A DNA stretch of 64,000 nucleotides from Methanolobus sp. WCC4 (GCF_038022665.1 NZ_CP150629.1:2586480-2650479); one strand, 5' to 3'. Counted from the stretch's first letter, positions 38,278 to 48,017 are shown. Made by a program: numbers and translations. The notes: generated by a model from the letters alone, not told the origin.

Positions 38278-38919
38278 TTACAATATTCCAAGGAACTGAG
38301 AGATCCTAACTGCAATTTTCCCAACCATAATGGTGATGCTTTTTCCAAAACCCACGCCTTCTATAGTAATGTCACCACTATCGTATGAATCTAAAAACAC
38401 ATCAAGAGGTTCTTGTGAGTTCATCAGGTCATTCATGGTATCTTCATTGGTAGTGATAATAATGGACGGGTCTATTTCAGAACTCAGGCCAACCGCGTTC
38501 TGCAATATGATCCTTGCATCCAGGGATGCTACCTCACCACTTTCATCCACATCAAGAACATTGTCCTGTTCCAGCTTTCCAACTCCCATCTGCAATGCAG
38601 ACAGGGCGTCCAATGCAGTCAATTTACTGTCACCATTACTATCGCCTTTCCCGATAGGAATCTTTGTTCCCAGTTTTGAGAACTCGATAACCTTTGCATC
38701 TCTGGTAACGACTTTAACTTCCAGAGTACTCCCATCGTTCTGGTCGATCATCCCGTATATCTCTTCATTTCCAAGAAGACTTTTCAGGGAATCAGGTACT
38801 TCGTCCACATTCTGGTTGTAGTTGCTTACCTTCTGTTTCATATCTGCAAAGAGGTCAGCGCTTGCTGGTGCTGCTAGAAGGGAAAAAAGTAGAAATGAAA
38901 TAACGAGTATTTTTTTCAT
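38278..38919 (-). CDS. Secreted dockerin-domain protein
   Basis: The 213-residue protein has a signal peptide (ILVISFLLFSLLAAPASA) and a dockerin near residues 92-145: two calcium-loop repeats, GDSNGDSKLTALDALSALQM and LDVDESGEVASLDARIILQN. The flanks (21-90 and 150-213) have no known domain. Dockerins bind cohesins, and the next two genes upstream in the operon encode cohesins. It is the fourth and last gene of the unit, 14 bases after the gene before it. It ends with TAA. Confidence 0.87.
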   Translation of the reverse strand: MKKILVISFLLFSLLAAPASADLFADMKQKVSNYNQNVDEVPDSLKSLLGNEEIYGMIDQNDGSTLEVKVVTRDAKVIEFSKLGTKIPIGKGDSNGDSKLTALDALSALQMGVGKLEQDNVLDVDESGEVASLDARIILQNAVGLSSEIDPSIIITTNEDTMNDLMNSQEPLDVFLDSYDSGDITIEGVGFGKSITIMVGKIAVRISQFLGIL

Positions 38920-38933
38920 TTCTATCCCTCTTT

Positions 38934-39476
38934 TTACCTGCGTCTCTTAATAAAGAACAGAGCCATTAGAATCGCGCCTGCAGCAAGCAGGGATGCAGAC
39001 GCATAGCCAGCACCTTTTGCCTCATCAGTAACACTGAAGGTTCCATCCTCGGTTGTTGTAATAACTTCCACCCTTTCAATATCATGTACTGAAACATCCT
39101 CTAGCGCCAGAGAACTTGTTGAACCGGTATCACCAAGCACCTCAAAAGACACAACAGCAACAGTACCAGTACCACTGATCCCTGATGCATCCGCCAATGC
39201 TATGAAGACCACACCATCAGAAGCTGTGTTTGACTCGATATACGCATTTCCTCCGAGTTCACCTGTATCGACACCCATAGCCTGCAAAACATCACCATCA
39301 TAGCTCATACGAATGTCCATACTTCCGATATCCGTTGCATCTGTCAGATCGATAGGGACCTCTACAGTTGCTCCGCTACCTCCTGATACATCACTAACAC
39401 TGACCGTCACAGTACTCGCCGAAGCAAATGAGGTCAGGAACAACAATCCAATAAGTACCAAAATCTTTCTCATCAT
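38934..39476 (-). CDS. Cohesin-domain protein with C-terminal membrane anchor
   Basis: This 180-residue protein has a signal peptide (ILVLIGLLFLTSFASA), one cohesin module (residues 21-145: GATVEVPIDLTDATDIGSMD, ALADASGISGTGTVAVVSFE) and a C-terminal hydrophobic helix followed by KRRR. It therefore displays a cohesin on the cell surface, where dockerin-bearing products of the same operon could dock. It lies 18 bases downstream of the 788-residue gene and 14 bases before the dockerin gene. The anchor lacks a PGF motif, so it is likely a plain transmembrane end. It ends with TAA. Confidence 0.87.
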   Translation of the reverse strand: MMRKILVLIGLLFLTSFASASTVTVSVSDVSGGSGATVEVPIDLTDATDIGSMDIRMSYDGDVLQAMGVDTGELGGNAYIESNTASDGVVFIALADASGISGTGTVAVVSFEVLGDTGSTSSLALEDVSVHDIERVEVITTTEDGTFSVTDEAKGAGYASASLLAAGAILMALFFIKRRR

Positions 39477-39494
39477 TTCAACTCCTTTTTGTTA

Positions 39495-41861
39495 TTAATC
39501 TCCAACTGTAATTTTCAGAATATTCCTTGCATCCAGGGATGTTACACTCCCATCTTCATTTACGTCCATGACAGGATCCCTTGGTATCTTGTCAACTGCC
39601 ATCTGAAGAGCATAGAGTGCATCCAGTGCCGTGTAAACTCCATCCCCATCAGAGTCACCCATGCCTTCTTCCATGCTAATTACATTGAAAAGACCATCAT
39701 GTGTTTCTATGTCGATGGTTTCATAATTGTCTGCCCTGTTCGCTGTCATAGCAGTGATCTCAAGGTCAGAAGATGAGCCTTCAGCACCGACAACATCAAA
39801 CTTCACGTAAGCGATAGAACCATCCCCACTGAAACCCTGCTTATCAGCCAGACTTATCTTTATGGTTCCGTCAATAATGTTGTGATCGAACAGGGAATCT
39901 GTAGTAAGGCCACCTTTGATAACTTCCGTGGCTTCAAGAACAGAAGAATCATAATTTAGTGTCAGATCCATGTTCCCGACATTCTCATTGACCCCATTCA
40001 ATGTCAATGGGATCTGAATACTGCTTCCTGCCGGTTTGCTGCGAGATTCGAATACGAGACCATTTACAGCCGGTGTATCTGAAGTTGTCTCATAAAATTC
40101 GTTCAATGCGCTTTCAGTATCGAAAGGTTGAACCTCACTCATGGTCCCATCATCTGAAATGGAAACCATTTGTCCTTCAGTTAAGGTGACCTCGTCACCT
40201 TTCACAGTTAATATGTCAGGATTTCCCTCGATCACATAAATATCTGTATTTTCACCAGTTGCATCAACAATTATTTTTGATCTGACACGGATCTTTGTCA
40301 CTATCGAGTATTTACTAAGGTCTATTTTTCCATAGTCCTCATCTGATCTTTCTATGATGTTTATTATATGAGAATAACCTGTAGACAATGCTTCTGCACC
40401 CGGAACAAGACTCTTACCAGTATCGATCAGAGTCTTTGTGCCTTCCTCATAAACGACCCCAGCAAAGGCTTTTGATAGCTTTTCATAATCTGTGTAAAAA
40501 TTTGATTGATATGCATCCGAGCATAAGAGCATATTGACGCTCTGGACAGGTTGATCCTCTTTAACGCCAACATATTTAGGAACGATCATTCGAATACGAT
40601 CCCCATTTACCCATGCTACCTCAACACCGGTGTCCCCATCTATATTGATAATATCCCCCGGCATCAATTCAAATCCTTCACTTACAGACTGATCAGTACC
40701 ACGGATCGGAGTTATCAGTGATCTGTGCACCCTTACCTGTCCGGGACCTGAGACTACATACTGGAGCTGCCCGGCTGGAGGAGAATCAGGTACACCTTTC
40801 CCCCATATGTCCACAACCTGTGCCAGGTATTCAAATTCAACCGGCACAGTAGCTGATTTTTGAACCTTCCATACCTGTTCCCAGGAATCATTACCCTTTA
40901 CAGTCTCTTTTTCGACTACAACTGCCTTTACAGTTCCTTCTACCCTGCCCCCATTTGTCATGAGTCTATCAGCAAGTACATCGGAGCGCATTAATCCCCT
41001 CAAAATATAGTTTAAGCGTGCAATGCCTTCACTATCTGTTGTTGCATACCCGACGTAAGAAAATAGGTCTGCATCTTCCAGAAATGGATGAATATCCTTC
41101 CATGGCTGGGATGTCGGACCCATTCTCGGTTCAACAATAGTTCCATGAAGAGTTGACCCCTTCTTAATGTAGAAATGAACTATTTCACCTGAGATAGCTT
41201 TTCCATTATCATCTGTTAGAATGGCCCTTAATTCTCCACCTTTTATATCATCAGGAGAACTGAGTCTTTCTGTTTCTGCAAGATATGGGAAAGGAGGCTC
41301 ATACAGCAGTTGTAAAGTATCTTTTTCAGTATCTATTTCATCTTTAGTAGGCATTAAAATAAATGCTAAAGTTGATGTTCCTGATGCAGGATCAGCCTCT
41401 ATGAAATAATATTTACCTGATTCAACAGTGGGGTTCGTTTTCCACCAGAGAGCACGGCTTATTGTTGTTGTATCATCCCATAATTGTTTTAATGTCCCAC
41501 CATTAAATTCACTATCCAACATATCATGCCTGTAATAACTTCTCCACTCTTTCCCCTTGACACCAGTCACTTCGATCTCTGCATCCACGCTACCCATGGA
41601 TTCCCAGTCCCTTAAAGAACTCTCATCTTTTATATTGATCTTAACAAAATCCTGATCAATACCATCGATCTTGTATCCGTATTCAGCATTTATACCCTCG
41701 CCGTTTGGAAAAGTGAATCTGACATTAAAATTTCCTGATGGATCCTGAACATCAAAAGTTGTAGGAGTGGATGCAGCTGACACCACTCCAATTATCAGGA
41801 TCACCAAAAGAAATGTAATGGACCTGAATACCATTGATACCGTTTTTCTACCGTTTTCCAT
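39495..41861 (-). CDS. Large secreted protein with cohesin and dockerin modules
   Basis: The 788-residue protein has a signal peptide, an Ig-like or Big_1-like region around 195-290 (GGELRAILTDDNGKAISGEI), a FecR-like segment near 500-590 (IVDATGENTDIYVIEGNPDI), a cohesin at about 605-725 (NVGNMDLTLNYDSSVLEATE) and a C-terminal dockerin (SDGDGVYTALDALYALQM and NEDGSVTSLDARNILK). Having both modules it could join others head to tail. The cohesin is almost the same as that of the gene upstream, a recent duplication. Five bases separate the two genes. No catalytic domain is recognised, so a role in matrix or S-layer assembly is inferred. Confidence 0.85.
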   Translation of the reverse strand: MENGRKTVSMVFRSITFLLVILIIGVVSAASTPTTFDVQDPSGNFNVRFTFPNGEGINAEYGYKIDGIDQDFVKINIKDESSLRDWESMGSVDAEIEVTGVKGKEWRSYYRHDMLDSEFNGGTLKQLWDDTTTISRALWWKTNPTVESGKYYFIEADPASGTSTLAFILMPTKDEIDTEKDTLQLLYEPPFPYLAETERLSSPDDIKGGELRAILTDDNGKAISGEIVHFYIKKGSTLHGTIVEPRMGPTSQPWKDIHPFLEDADLFSYVGYATTDSEGIARLNYILRGLMRSDVLADRLMTNGGRVEGTVKAVVVEKETVKGNDSWEQVWKVQKSATVPVEFEYLAQVVDIWGKGVPDSPPAGQLQYVVSGPGQVRVHRSLITPIRGTDQSVSEGFELMPGDIINIDGDTGVEVAWVNGDRIRMIVPKYVGVKEDQPVQSVNMLLCSDAYQSNFYTDYEKLSKAFAGVVYEEGTKTLIDTGKSLVPGAEALSTGYSHIINIIERSDEDYGKIDLSKYSIVTKIRVRSKIIVDATGENTDIYVIEGNPDILTVKGDEVTLTEGQMVSISDDGTMSEVQPFDTESALNEFYETTSDTPAVNGLVFESRSKPAGSSIQIPLTLNGVNENVGNMDLTLNYDSSVLEATEVIKGGLTTDSLFDHNIIDGTIKISLADKQGFSGDGSIAYVKFDVVGAEGSSSDLEITAMTANRADNYETIDIETHDGLFNVISMEEGMGDSDGDGVYTALDALYALQMAVDKIPRDPVMDVNEDGSVTSLDARNILKITVGD

Positions 41862-41866
41862 GGGAT

Positions 41867-43681
41867 CTACTCCAGCCCGGTTGCAATTCTCAGTATCTTC
41901 CTGGCATCGATGGAAGATATCTGGCCATCCCCATTCATATCCAGTGTCATGTCATCAGGGATCTTGTCAACTGCCATCTGAAGAGCATAGAGCGCATCAA
42001 GAGCGGTAAGTGTTTCATCACCATCTGCATCACCCAGTCCATCATCCATACTTACGACTTTGAATACACCGTCTTTTGAAGGAATGCTGATGGTTGAAAG
42101 GTCTGATGCCCTGTTAGCAGATATCTTTGTAATTTCAAGGTCAGAGGACGAACCTTCAGCACCAATTACGTCGAAACGCACGTAGGCGATGGTACCATCT
42201 CCACTGAACCCGTTCTTGTCAGCCAGGCTTATCTTAATGGTCCCGTCAATGATATTAGAGTCGAACAGGGAATCTGTGGTAAGACCGCCTTTTATCACCT
42301 CTGTAGCTTCAAGAACAGAAGGATCATAATTCAAAGTGAGATCCATATTCCCGATACCTTCATCGACCCCGCTCAGTGTCAATGGGATCTGTACACTACT
42401 TCCAGTTGGCCTGCTGCGGGATTCAAATACCAGACCGGAGAATCCGGCTGTCGTCTGAGATCCAACATCATCAGTAGCTGGAGTTATGTCCCCGCTTTCA
42501 TAGAGATCATTTATCTCACTCTGGGAAAGGGCATAATTATAGATCCTGAGGTCATCCATTGAGCCTCTAAAGTATTCAGTTGCTCCGGGAGGATCGATCC
42601 CTATGAGAAGGTCAGTGTCAGATTCCGGAATTGAAGATGACGCTGTTTTTGTGTCCTTGAGCTCTCCATTGACATAGAACTTAAGCCCGGATCCCTCTTT
42701 TGTAACAGTAACGAAATACCATTCATTGAAATTTGTATTTATGTTTGAAGAGACGATCTGACCGGCAACCCTTACACCTGGATGGATCCCACTGGCATGA
42801 AGCAGTGCGTAAGGACTGTTACTGGCAGATGTAGAGGAAGTATCTCCCTTTGAGAAGACAACAGCCCATCCACCGACTCCTGCATCCTCTTTGTTAAGCC
42901 ATACAGAGAAAGTAAAATCATCTGTAAGGTCAAGGGAATCGCTATCCTGCACTTCTACATGGCTCTTGCCATCAAAACTAGCCGCGGAAGTTCCTACCAC
43001 ACCGGAGGTGAAAGCCATGTTCCCTTTTGGAGTTCCATGATTATTGTAAGGTGATGAATCAGCGTAGTTATTATCAAAGGTATAATGGGCTACAAGTCCT
43101 TTTGCAGTAGAGGATGTTGTTGTTCCAGACGTTTCTTCAAGCCCAAAGAAAGAGACAAGCACATCATCCCCGCCACCGGCACCTTTTATACCCATACATT
43201 CTACACGGATGGTATGTGTACTTCTTTCAAGACCTGATATCTCCAGATACTTGACAAAGGCACCTCCGGGGTAATTGACATCTGAACCGTAAACACTTCC
43301 TGTCCAAACCTCTGAGCCATCCACAAGAACACGAGCCCAGCCATCATTTGTATCACCCCAGAACTGAAGACCAACAGTATCGGTTGCAACAGTCGTCTTT
43401 GCTTCGATCCATCCGGAAGGATCCATCAAAGCTATGACATTATCATGCCTCCATATTGGACCGGATGGCCATGTGGCCCCTGACGTCGTTATCTCGAACT
43501 CTGAAGGAGGCGCCGTATGTTCCGTGTTCGTATAGGCGATCACATCCGGTGCATCCGTGAACTTGCGAGCATCTCCATCATATAGCACAACATTTGCTTC
43601 TGCAAATCCAATTGTTGAAAAGATGGATATTATTAGAAGTGCAGTAATAATACTGCCAAATAGTTTAGTGTACCACCACAT
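41867..43681 (-). CDS. Secreted LamG-cohesin-dockerin protein
   Basis: This 604-residue protein is the first gene of the operon. It has a signal peptide (LFGSIITALLIISIFSTIGFA), a beta-rich region (30-180) that may bind carbohydrate, a LamG/concanavalin-like domain (195-385: VAHYTFDNNYADSSPYNNHG, DFTFSVWLN), a cohesin (415-540) and a dockerin (550-604: DADGDETLTALDALYALQM, MNGDGQISSIDARKILR). LamG domains bind glycans or proteins. ATG 43681 has GAGGTCAG upstream; the longer frame to 43780 would run through the TATA box. It ends with TAG. Confidence 0.88.
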   Translation of the reverse strand: MWWYTKLFGSIITALLIISIFSTIGFAEANVVLYDGDARKFTDAPDVIAYTNTEHTAPPSEFEITTSGATWPSGPIWRHDNVIALMDPSGWIEAKTTVATDTVGLQFWGDTNDGWARVLVDGSEVWTGSVYGSDVNYPGGAFVKYLEISGLERSTHTIRVECMGIKGAGGGDDVLVSFFGLEETSGTTTSSTAKGLVAHYTFDNNYADSSPYNNHGTPKGNMAFTSGVVGTSAASFDGKSHVEVQDSDSLDLTDDFTFSVWLNKEDAGVGGWAVVFSKGDTSSTSASNSPYALLHASGIHPGVRVAGQIVSSNINTNFNEWYFVTVTKEGSGLKFYVNGELKDTKTASSSIPESDTDLLIGIDPPGATEYFRGSMDDLRIYNYALSQSEINDLYESGDITPATDDVGSQTTAGFSGLVFESRSRPTGSSVQIPLTLSGVDEGIGNMDLTLNYDPSVLEATEVIKGGLTTDSLFDSNIIDGTIKISLADKNGFSGDGTIAYVRFDVIGAEGSSSDLEITKISANRASDLSTISIPSKDGVFKVVSMDDGLGDADGDETLTALDALYALQMAVDKIPDDMTLDMNGDGQISSIDARKILRIATGLE

Positions 43682-43733
43682 TTTCTGACCTCTTTGTAAT
43701 TTTGTTATTCTATAAGTAATTCTGATCACGCCC

Positions 43734-43743
43734 ACTATATAGT
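43734..43743 (-). promoter_or_regulatory. TATA box of cohesin/dockerin operon
   Basis: ACTATATAGT at 43734-43743, with A/T-rich sequence upstream on the coding strand, stands about 55 bases before ATG 43681. It is the only good promoter seen for the four genes down to 38278. Confidence 0.6.
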
Positions 43744-44002
43744 TTTTTTGATTTTGTTCCAAGGCGGAGAAACTGGTCACTACAATTGATCAGGAAAATA
43801 TGGTTTGCACAAAAAAGACGGACACAACTTCCAGACCTGTAACGTAAAACATAAGATCATCACAGCGTAAACCTTACAGTAAGACAAATTTCCTTTCCCT
43901 TATAGTCAAGGATCTCTAAAACTATCAAAATTCGAATTTTCCATTAATCACTTTCACCGTACTCGGCACATCAGCATATATGCTGAAAACCTACAACTCT
44001 GC

Positions 44003-44263
44003 ATGAACGAAAAACCCATCAGGACCGAACAGGAACTATACAACAGGATCGATGAATATCGAAAAGGACAAAGAACATCTGCGCTGACCACATATGATGT
44101 ACAACCTTTCATTGAAACACAAGAACGTGACCTTCACCCCGACATAGTGCTGAAGAACATAATCCTGGGGAATGCCTGCTCATGGGGAAGATATGATGCA
44201 GCATGTCAGCATTTTGAGGATAATATACAAGCCTTTCGGCATTTTCAGGTCTTCAATATGTAA
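44003..44263 (+). CDS. Small hypothetical protein
   Basis: I do not recognise this 86-residue protein. It is hydrophilic, without membrane or signal segments, and has EQELYNRIDEYRKGQRTS near the N-terminus. A palindromic TATA sequence, CAGCATATATGCTG (43972-43985), lies 25 bases before ATG 44003, which would fit a leaderless mRNA and supports its being a gene. The 3-prime half could be noise. The upstream 43744-43970 stretch contains nothing that I recognise. Confidence 0.45.
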   Translation: MNEKPIRTEQELYNRIDEYRKGQRTSALTTYDVQPFIETQERDLHPDIVLKNIILGNACSWGRYDAACQHFEDNIQAFRHFQVFNM

Positions 44264-44305
44264 GGACAAGATCGAAAAAGATGGATAATTAAAGGGTAAT
44301 GATCC

Positions 44306-44704
44306 TCATTCCCTGTTCTCTGCCATTTGATAGACCGCTTTCAATGCAGAATTAGCAGCGATCTGCTTACCATCGATCTTGAAAATGACCTCATTAAGTG
44401 CCGGTTTGCCTTTATCATGACCCACCCAGAAAGTGTGCATCTTCCCGTATTCGGTCTTTTTCCTGAACAAACCTGTTGTTGTCTTTGACCTGTAAGAGAG
44501 TTCGTAGAAGAGTCGGCGTGAACCCTGCACCGGGTTTTTGATATCCGTGCTGCTTTTGACCTCATATCCTTTGTCTACAAGGTAAGCAGCTATATGTCTG
44601 ACAAAGCGATGATATTTTTCATCCATCTCAAAGCGGGAAAGCTCTATCTGCTCCTTCCGCCCGTTTTTGTCATTGATGACCAGACTGTAAGTATTCTCTG
44701 CCAT
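44306..44704 (-). CDS. Hypothetical conserved-looking protein
   Basis: This 132-residue protein is basic and has an alpha/beta pattern: SLVINDKNGRKEQIELSRFE, FVRHIAAYLVDKGYEVKSST and a C-terminal helix SALKAVYQMAENRE. It has normal GC and codon use for this genome, so it is probably real. The DKGYEV segment followed by basic strands recalls small restriction-like or DUF domains but is not enough for a name. ATTTTATAAG around 44712-44721 may be its TATA box, close to the ATG. Confidence 0.6.
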   Translation of the reverse strand: MAENTYSLVINDKNGRKEQIELSRFEMDEKYHRFVRHIAAYLVDKGYEVKSSTDIKNPVQGSRRLFYELSYRSKTTTGLFRKKTEYGKMHTFWVGHDKGKPALNEVIFKIDGKQIAANSALKAVYQMAENRE

Positions 44705-44935
44705 AATTCACACACTTATAAAATTATACTTAGATGATGCCGAAAATATATAATCCTTTGCAGGAACGATTCATTTAATTCCAATATACCTGACACGTTA
44801 CAACTTCTGTCAATTGCCCAATTCCAAAAAGAGGATATCAGGAATTATGGAATTCATATGGAACTCAGATAAGCAACTGAGATTGCTGTGCAGGTTGTTA
44901 ACGGTGTTAACATATAAAATGATGTATAGCAACAA

Positions 44936-45335
44936 ATGATTGAATATGGAGTCTCAGCAAGGGACATCAAACCCATAAAAGCTCTTCCTTTTGTAGATTA
45001 GCGATCAGAAGGCTGGTACACCTTCGACAGCCGCAACTTCAGCACCAACAAGAATAAACAAGGCTCCTATATCTTCTCAAAACTAGCAAAACGAGGTATG
45101 AACGCATATCTCAACATGTAGTCTATGACCTCCTTGATACAAGGTTCGTGACCGAATGATGTCAATACTCATAGTAGAGACCATCAAAGACGAAAATATT
45201 AATCTTCTACTTATTCAAGTAGATGCACTAAAAAAGTATAGAGGCGAAACTTTCTTTCTTTCACCTTCACAGATAATGATTGACCCTTCCCCAGTTATGG
45301 GATTGTATGATACTTGTGAGGGATTGATGCATTAA
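44936..45335 (+). pseudogene. Relic ORFs with two in-frame TAG codons
   Basis: From ATG 44936 one frame reads MIEYGVSARDIKPIKALPFV, then D and TAG (44999-45001), then RSEGWYTFDSRNFSTNKNKQ and on to a second TAG (45119-45121) and a TGA at 45149-45151. A further 59-codon frame begins at ATG 45156 (MMSILIVETIKDENINLLLI) and ends at 45335. The segments read like protein but I cannot name a family. They may be remnants of one broken gene in the accessory region. TAG read-through cannot be excluded. Confidence 0.35.
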
Positions 45336-45350
45336 GTTGAGAGATTATAA

Positions 45351-46493
45351 TTAATTATCAATATTCGCTGATTTATTATTCCATAATGTTTCTGCCTGAA
45401 GTTTCATATATTTATCACAGATTTCAGAAACTTTCAAAGCAGATTCAGAATTTTGTTTATACCCACGAGATAATTTTTCAACTGCATGGTATATTTCATT
45501 CATATAAAAGGTATTAGATAGATTCTGCAGAATTATTTTTTCTATTTTTATGTAGTATTCTTCTTGTAAATCAAATTCAGTATTGCTCATAAAAGATATT
45601 AAAGCTCTTACAGTAACCATTAAATTAGTTTTAACATGATTGATTCCATCTGGTTCTAACATACCTATATCATGTATATTTAAGGATGAAGTGATTATAT
45701 TTTCAAAAGTGTTCAATAACATATTGAAACTTGTATAATATTTATTTCTTAGCAGAATGCTACCAGTTTTATGTAAAAATGATGCTAGTAGACCCACATT
45801 AAAGTATTCTTCACACGTATACTTTGTAATTCTATTGAAATTAACAATATAACTGACCATGATATCAGAATCACTATAATTTTTTTCCATTGATGATTTA
45901 AATGATTCAAAAAACAGTTCAATGCAACGACTAAAGGCAGCATTATTTTTGTATTCAACTGAAATCATAATAAAGTCAACATAGTTGTTAGAAATGACTT
46001 TATTTTCTTCTATGTATGTTTGTGTGTCTCTATCTAGGAGGTCTAATAAAATATCACTATTTTTTGAATATGAGTTTAAGATAGATTCCATTGTTTTATC
46101 GTCAGCTTGTTTTTTAGTTAGTTCAATAATTAAATATCTATAGTGATTGCTAAAATAATTGGTTATTTCAATCGGAGATGTTTCTATAAATGAACTTTTT
46201 AATGCATCCTCCAATTTAGAGTCATACAATTTAACAAGTTGGTTGAATTCACTTCTTTTCTGGTTGCGATGTCTAATTAGAATTTCATCCTCGAAAATTT
46301 GTAATTTATCCTCTTTTTCACCAGATGAAATATCAATTATCATTTTTTTATCAATTTTTATTTTTGATAGATAACTTATTAATTGGTGATTTGGGCTTCT
46401 CCGGTCAACATGATAATTTCGATTTACATTATATACAAGAGTAATAATGCTCAGTAACAAAACAATATAAATCGGATCAATGCTGATTTCCAA
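45351..46493 (-). CDS. Hypothetical protein with N-terminal membrane helix
   Basis: The 380-residue protein has one membrane helix at residues 7-23 (YIVLLLSIITLVYNV) and a long, mainly helical cytoplasmic or external part rich in Asn, Ile, Lys and Ser. I recognise no domain. It is strongly AT-rich, unlike the housekeeping genes 3 kb away, and is divergent from the AT-rich gene at 46951. ATG 46493 has GAGGATAC-like sequence nearby but no clear ribosome site. It is probably part of a decayed integrated element bounded by the integrase remnant. Confidence 0.65.
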   Translation of the reverse strand: MEISIDPIYIVLLLSIITLVYNVNRNYHVDRRSPNHQLISYLSKIKIDKKMIIDISSGEKEDKLQIFEDEILIRHRNQKRSEFNQLVKLYDSKLEDALKSSFIETSPIEITNYFSNHYRYLIIELTKKQADDKTMESILNSYSKNSDILLDLLDRDTQTYIEENKVISNNYVDFIMISVEYKNNAAFSRCIELFFESFKSSMEKNYSDSDIMVSYIVNFNRITKYTCEEYFNVGLLASFLHKTGSILLRNKYYTSFNMLLNTFENIITSSLNIHDIGMLEPDGINHVKTNLMVTVRALISFMSNTEFDLQEEYYIKIEKIILQNLSNTFYMNEIYHAVEKLSRGYKQNSESALKVSEICDKYMKLQAETLWNNKSANIDN

Positions 46494-46950
46494 GAGGATA
46501 CTCCCTAATATTTTTTAAGAGAACAGTTGACAATAGGCAATATGATATATTAATATATTGATAGAATTCGTTGTATTTCATCATTTAATTTCAGTGTACG
46601 AAATATTTACTTTTTTAGCGCTAGATGTTTTTTATCAAAAACAATTCAACATCTTGCTACGTTCAGATTCCTTAATACTTCCGCATCATATAACATAATT
46701 AAATCGATAACTACGCATCCTTTCAGAATGCCAGCAATTGTACCCAGACAAAGGCAAGCGATTAAAGCGCCCGCCTTTGGCGACGCATAGGCAGAGTTTC
46801 AATATGATGCTTATTATAGTTGGATTATTTTTAATTATAAAACAACCTGGCATTTGCAATTATTTTAAATATTAAGCACCTATTATATGAATTAGTAAAA
46901 TAAAAAAAAAAGATAAAAAAGTTATATTTATTCATAGTGGACAGATATAA
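46494..46950. other. AT-rich divergent spacer with a GC-rich hairpin
   Basis: This gap between two divergent AT-rich genes contains a local GC-rich patch near 46728-46800. There CAAAGGC (46749-46755) pairs with GCCTTTG (46773-46779) around a 17-base loop. A short frame from ATG 46728 reads MPAIVPRQRQAIKAPAFGDA and then TAG; it may be a fragment. TATA-like tracts occur near 46800-46940. No RNA family is recognised. Confidence 0.4.
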
Positions 46951-47559
46951 ATGATAGATATTATTAACAACGATATTATTGGTGCTATTGTTTTTCTTTT
47001 ACCTGGTTTTTTATCAATATATATAGCATGTGGAATTATTAAATTTAAAAGTAGTCATTTAAAAGATCCCGAATATTATTTACTTAGTATATTTATTAGT
47101 ATAATAGCATATGCATTGGTGTATTATTATAACAATTTCACATTAGATGGAATTGAAAATTCCATAATTAATTACACATATCTATTAGAACTTTATGCAA
47201 TAGCAATTATAATTGGTATCTTCTTGGGGATAACAATAAAAAAAATACTTTACAAGAATTTTCATATCGATTATGGAAGTCCGTGGACACTTTCACTTAA
47301 AGATAATTCAAAAAGAGAACAAAATTATGTTCATATTTTCACTTCAGACAATTGTGAAATCTCTGGGAATATAATTCTTTTTTCAGACGACTATGAAAAA
47401 CATAAAGAAATTACAATCGATGACCCCTGCATAGTTGTTCGTGATGCGAACTACAATATTGAGGACATGGTATATCTTGGTCAAGAAATGTATTTTAAAG
47501 AAGATGATATTAAAAGAATTGTATTTTTAGAACCTGAATCTATTTTTGATGAAGAATAA
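46951..47559 (+). CDS. Hypothetical membrane protein, DUF6338-like
   Basis: The 202-residue protein has three hydrophobic helices in its first half (IIGAIVFLLPGFLSIYIACG, YLLSIFISIIAYALVYYY, LYAIAIIIGIFLGITI) and a soluble C-terminal half with strands. The LLPGFL start and layout resemble the DUF6338 family, which I propose with reserve. It is AT-rich and sits four bases before the convergent integrase remnant, so it is likely cargo of an integrated element. It ends with TAA. Confidence 0.6.
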   Translation: MIDIINNDIIGAIVFLLPGFLSIYIACGIIKFKSSHLKDPEYYLLSIFISIIAYALVYYYNNFTLDGIENSIINYTYLLELYAIAIIIGIFLGITIKKILYKNFHIDYGSPWTLSLKDNSKREQNYVHIFTSDNCEISGNIILFSDDYEKHKEITIDDPCIVVRDANYNIEDMVYLGQEMYFKEDDIKRIVFLEPESIFDEE

Positions 47560-47562
47560 ACA

Positions 47563-47960
47563 TCACTTCATCACTCTCCTCAACACCTTAGCAACCTCCG
47601 GGTCCTTCTCTACAAGCTCCATCAAAGCCATGGCAATATCAGACCGCCTCTTCTCAACATCAACTGCAGATTCAATTGTAAGCACCATCCCACAGGATGA
47701 ACAAAAAGTAGATGTAGGACCATTCATGGTCTTACAGCGAAGACATTTGACAGGTTTCATCACCTTCTTCTCATCCTCTTCTTTGATGATGCCGGCCATC
47801 TTGAGTAGTGGTTCATCCAGTCGCTTACCTGACATATGAATATAGACTTCTGGCATATCTAATCCGTGAATCCATCCAGATAGTCCTCTATCTGTGCCTG
47901 ATTCAGATGCTCCACTAGTTCCATTGCTCTCGAATACTTGAATAAATGACGAAAAATCGT
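47563..47960 (-). pseudogene. Tyrosine integrase, C-terminal remnant
   Basis: On the minus strand, FRHLFKYSRAMELVEHLNQA then QIEDYL matches the HxxR region of archaeal tyrosine recombinases (usually HLFRHSRATELxKHLTEAQM), with the catalytic Arg changed to Lys. A one-base deletion near 47890 shifts to the frame GWIHGLDMPEVYIHMSGKRL, which holds the catalytic Tyr, and ends with a zinc ribbon CLRCKTMN ... CSSCGMVL typical of this family. The N-terminal two-thirds are missing. It lies directly downstream of a tRNA-Thr, the classic site for such integrases. Confidence 0.82.
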
Positions 47961-48017
47961 TTGGTTGAGCTAAACTAATTCAAAGACAAAACTCTCAGCT
48001 TTAGAATTAGAAGAAAG

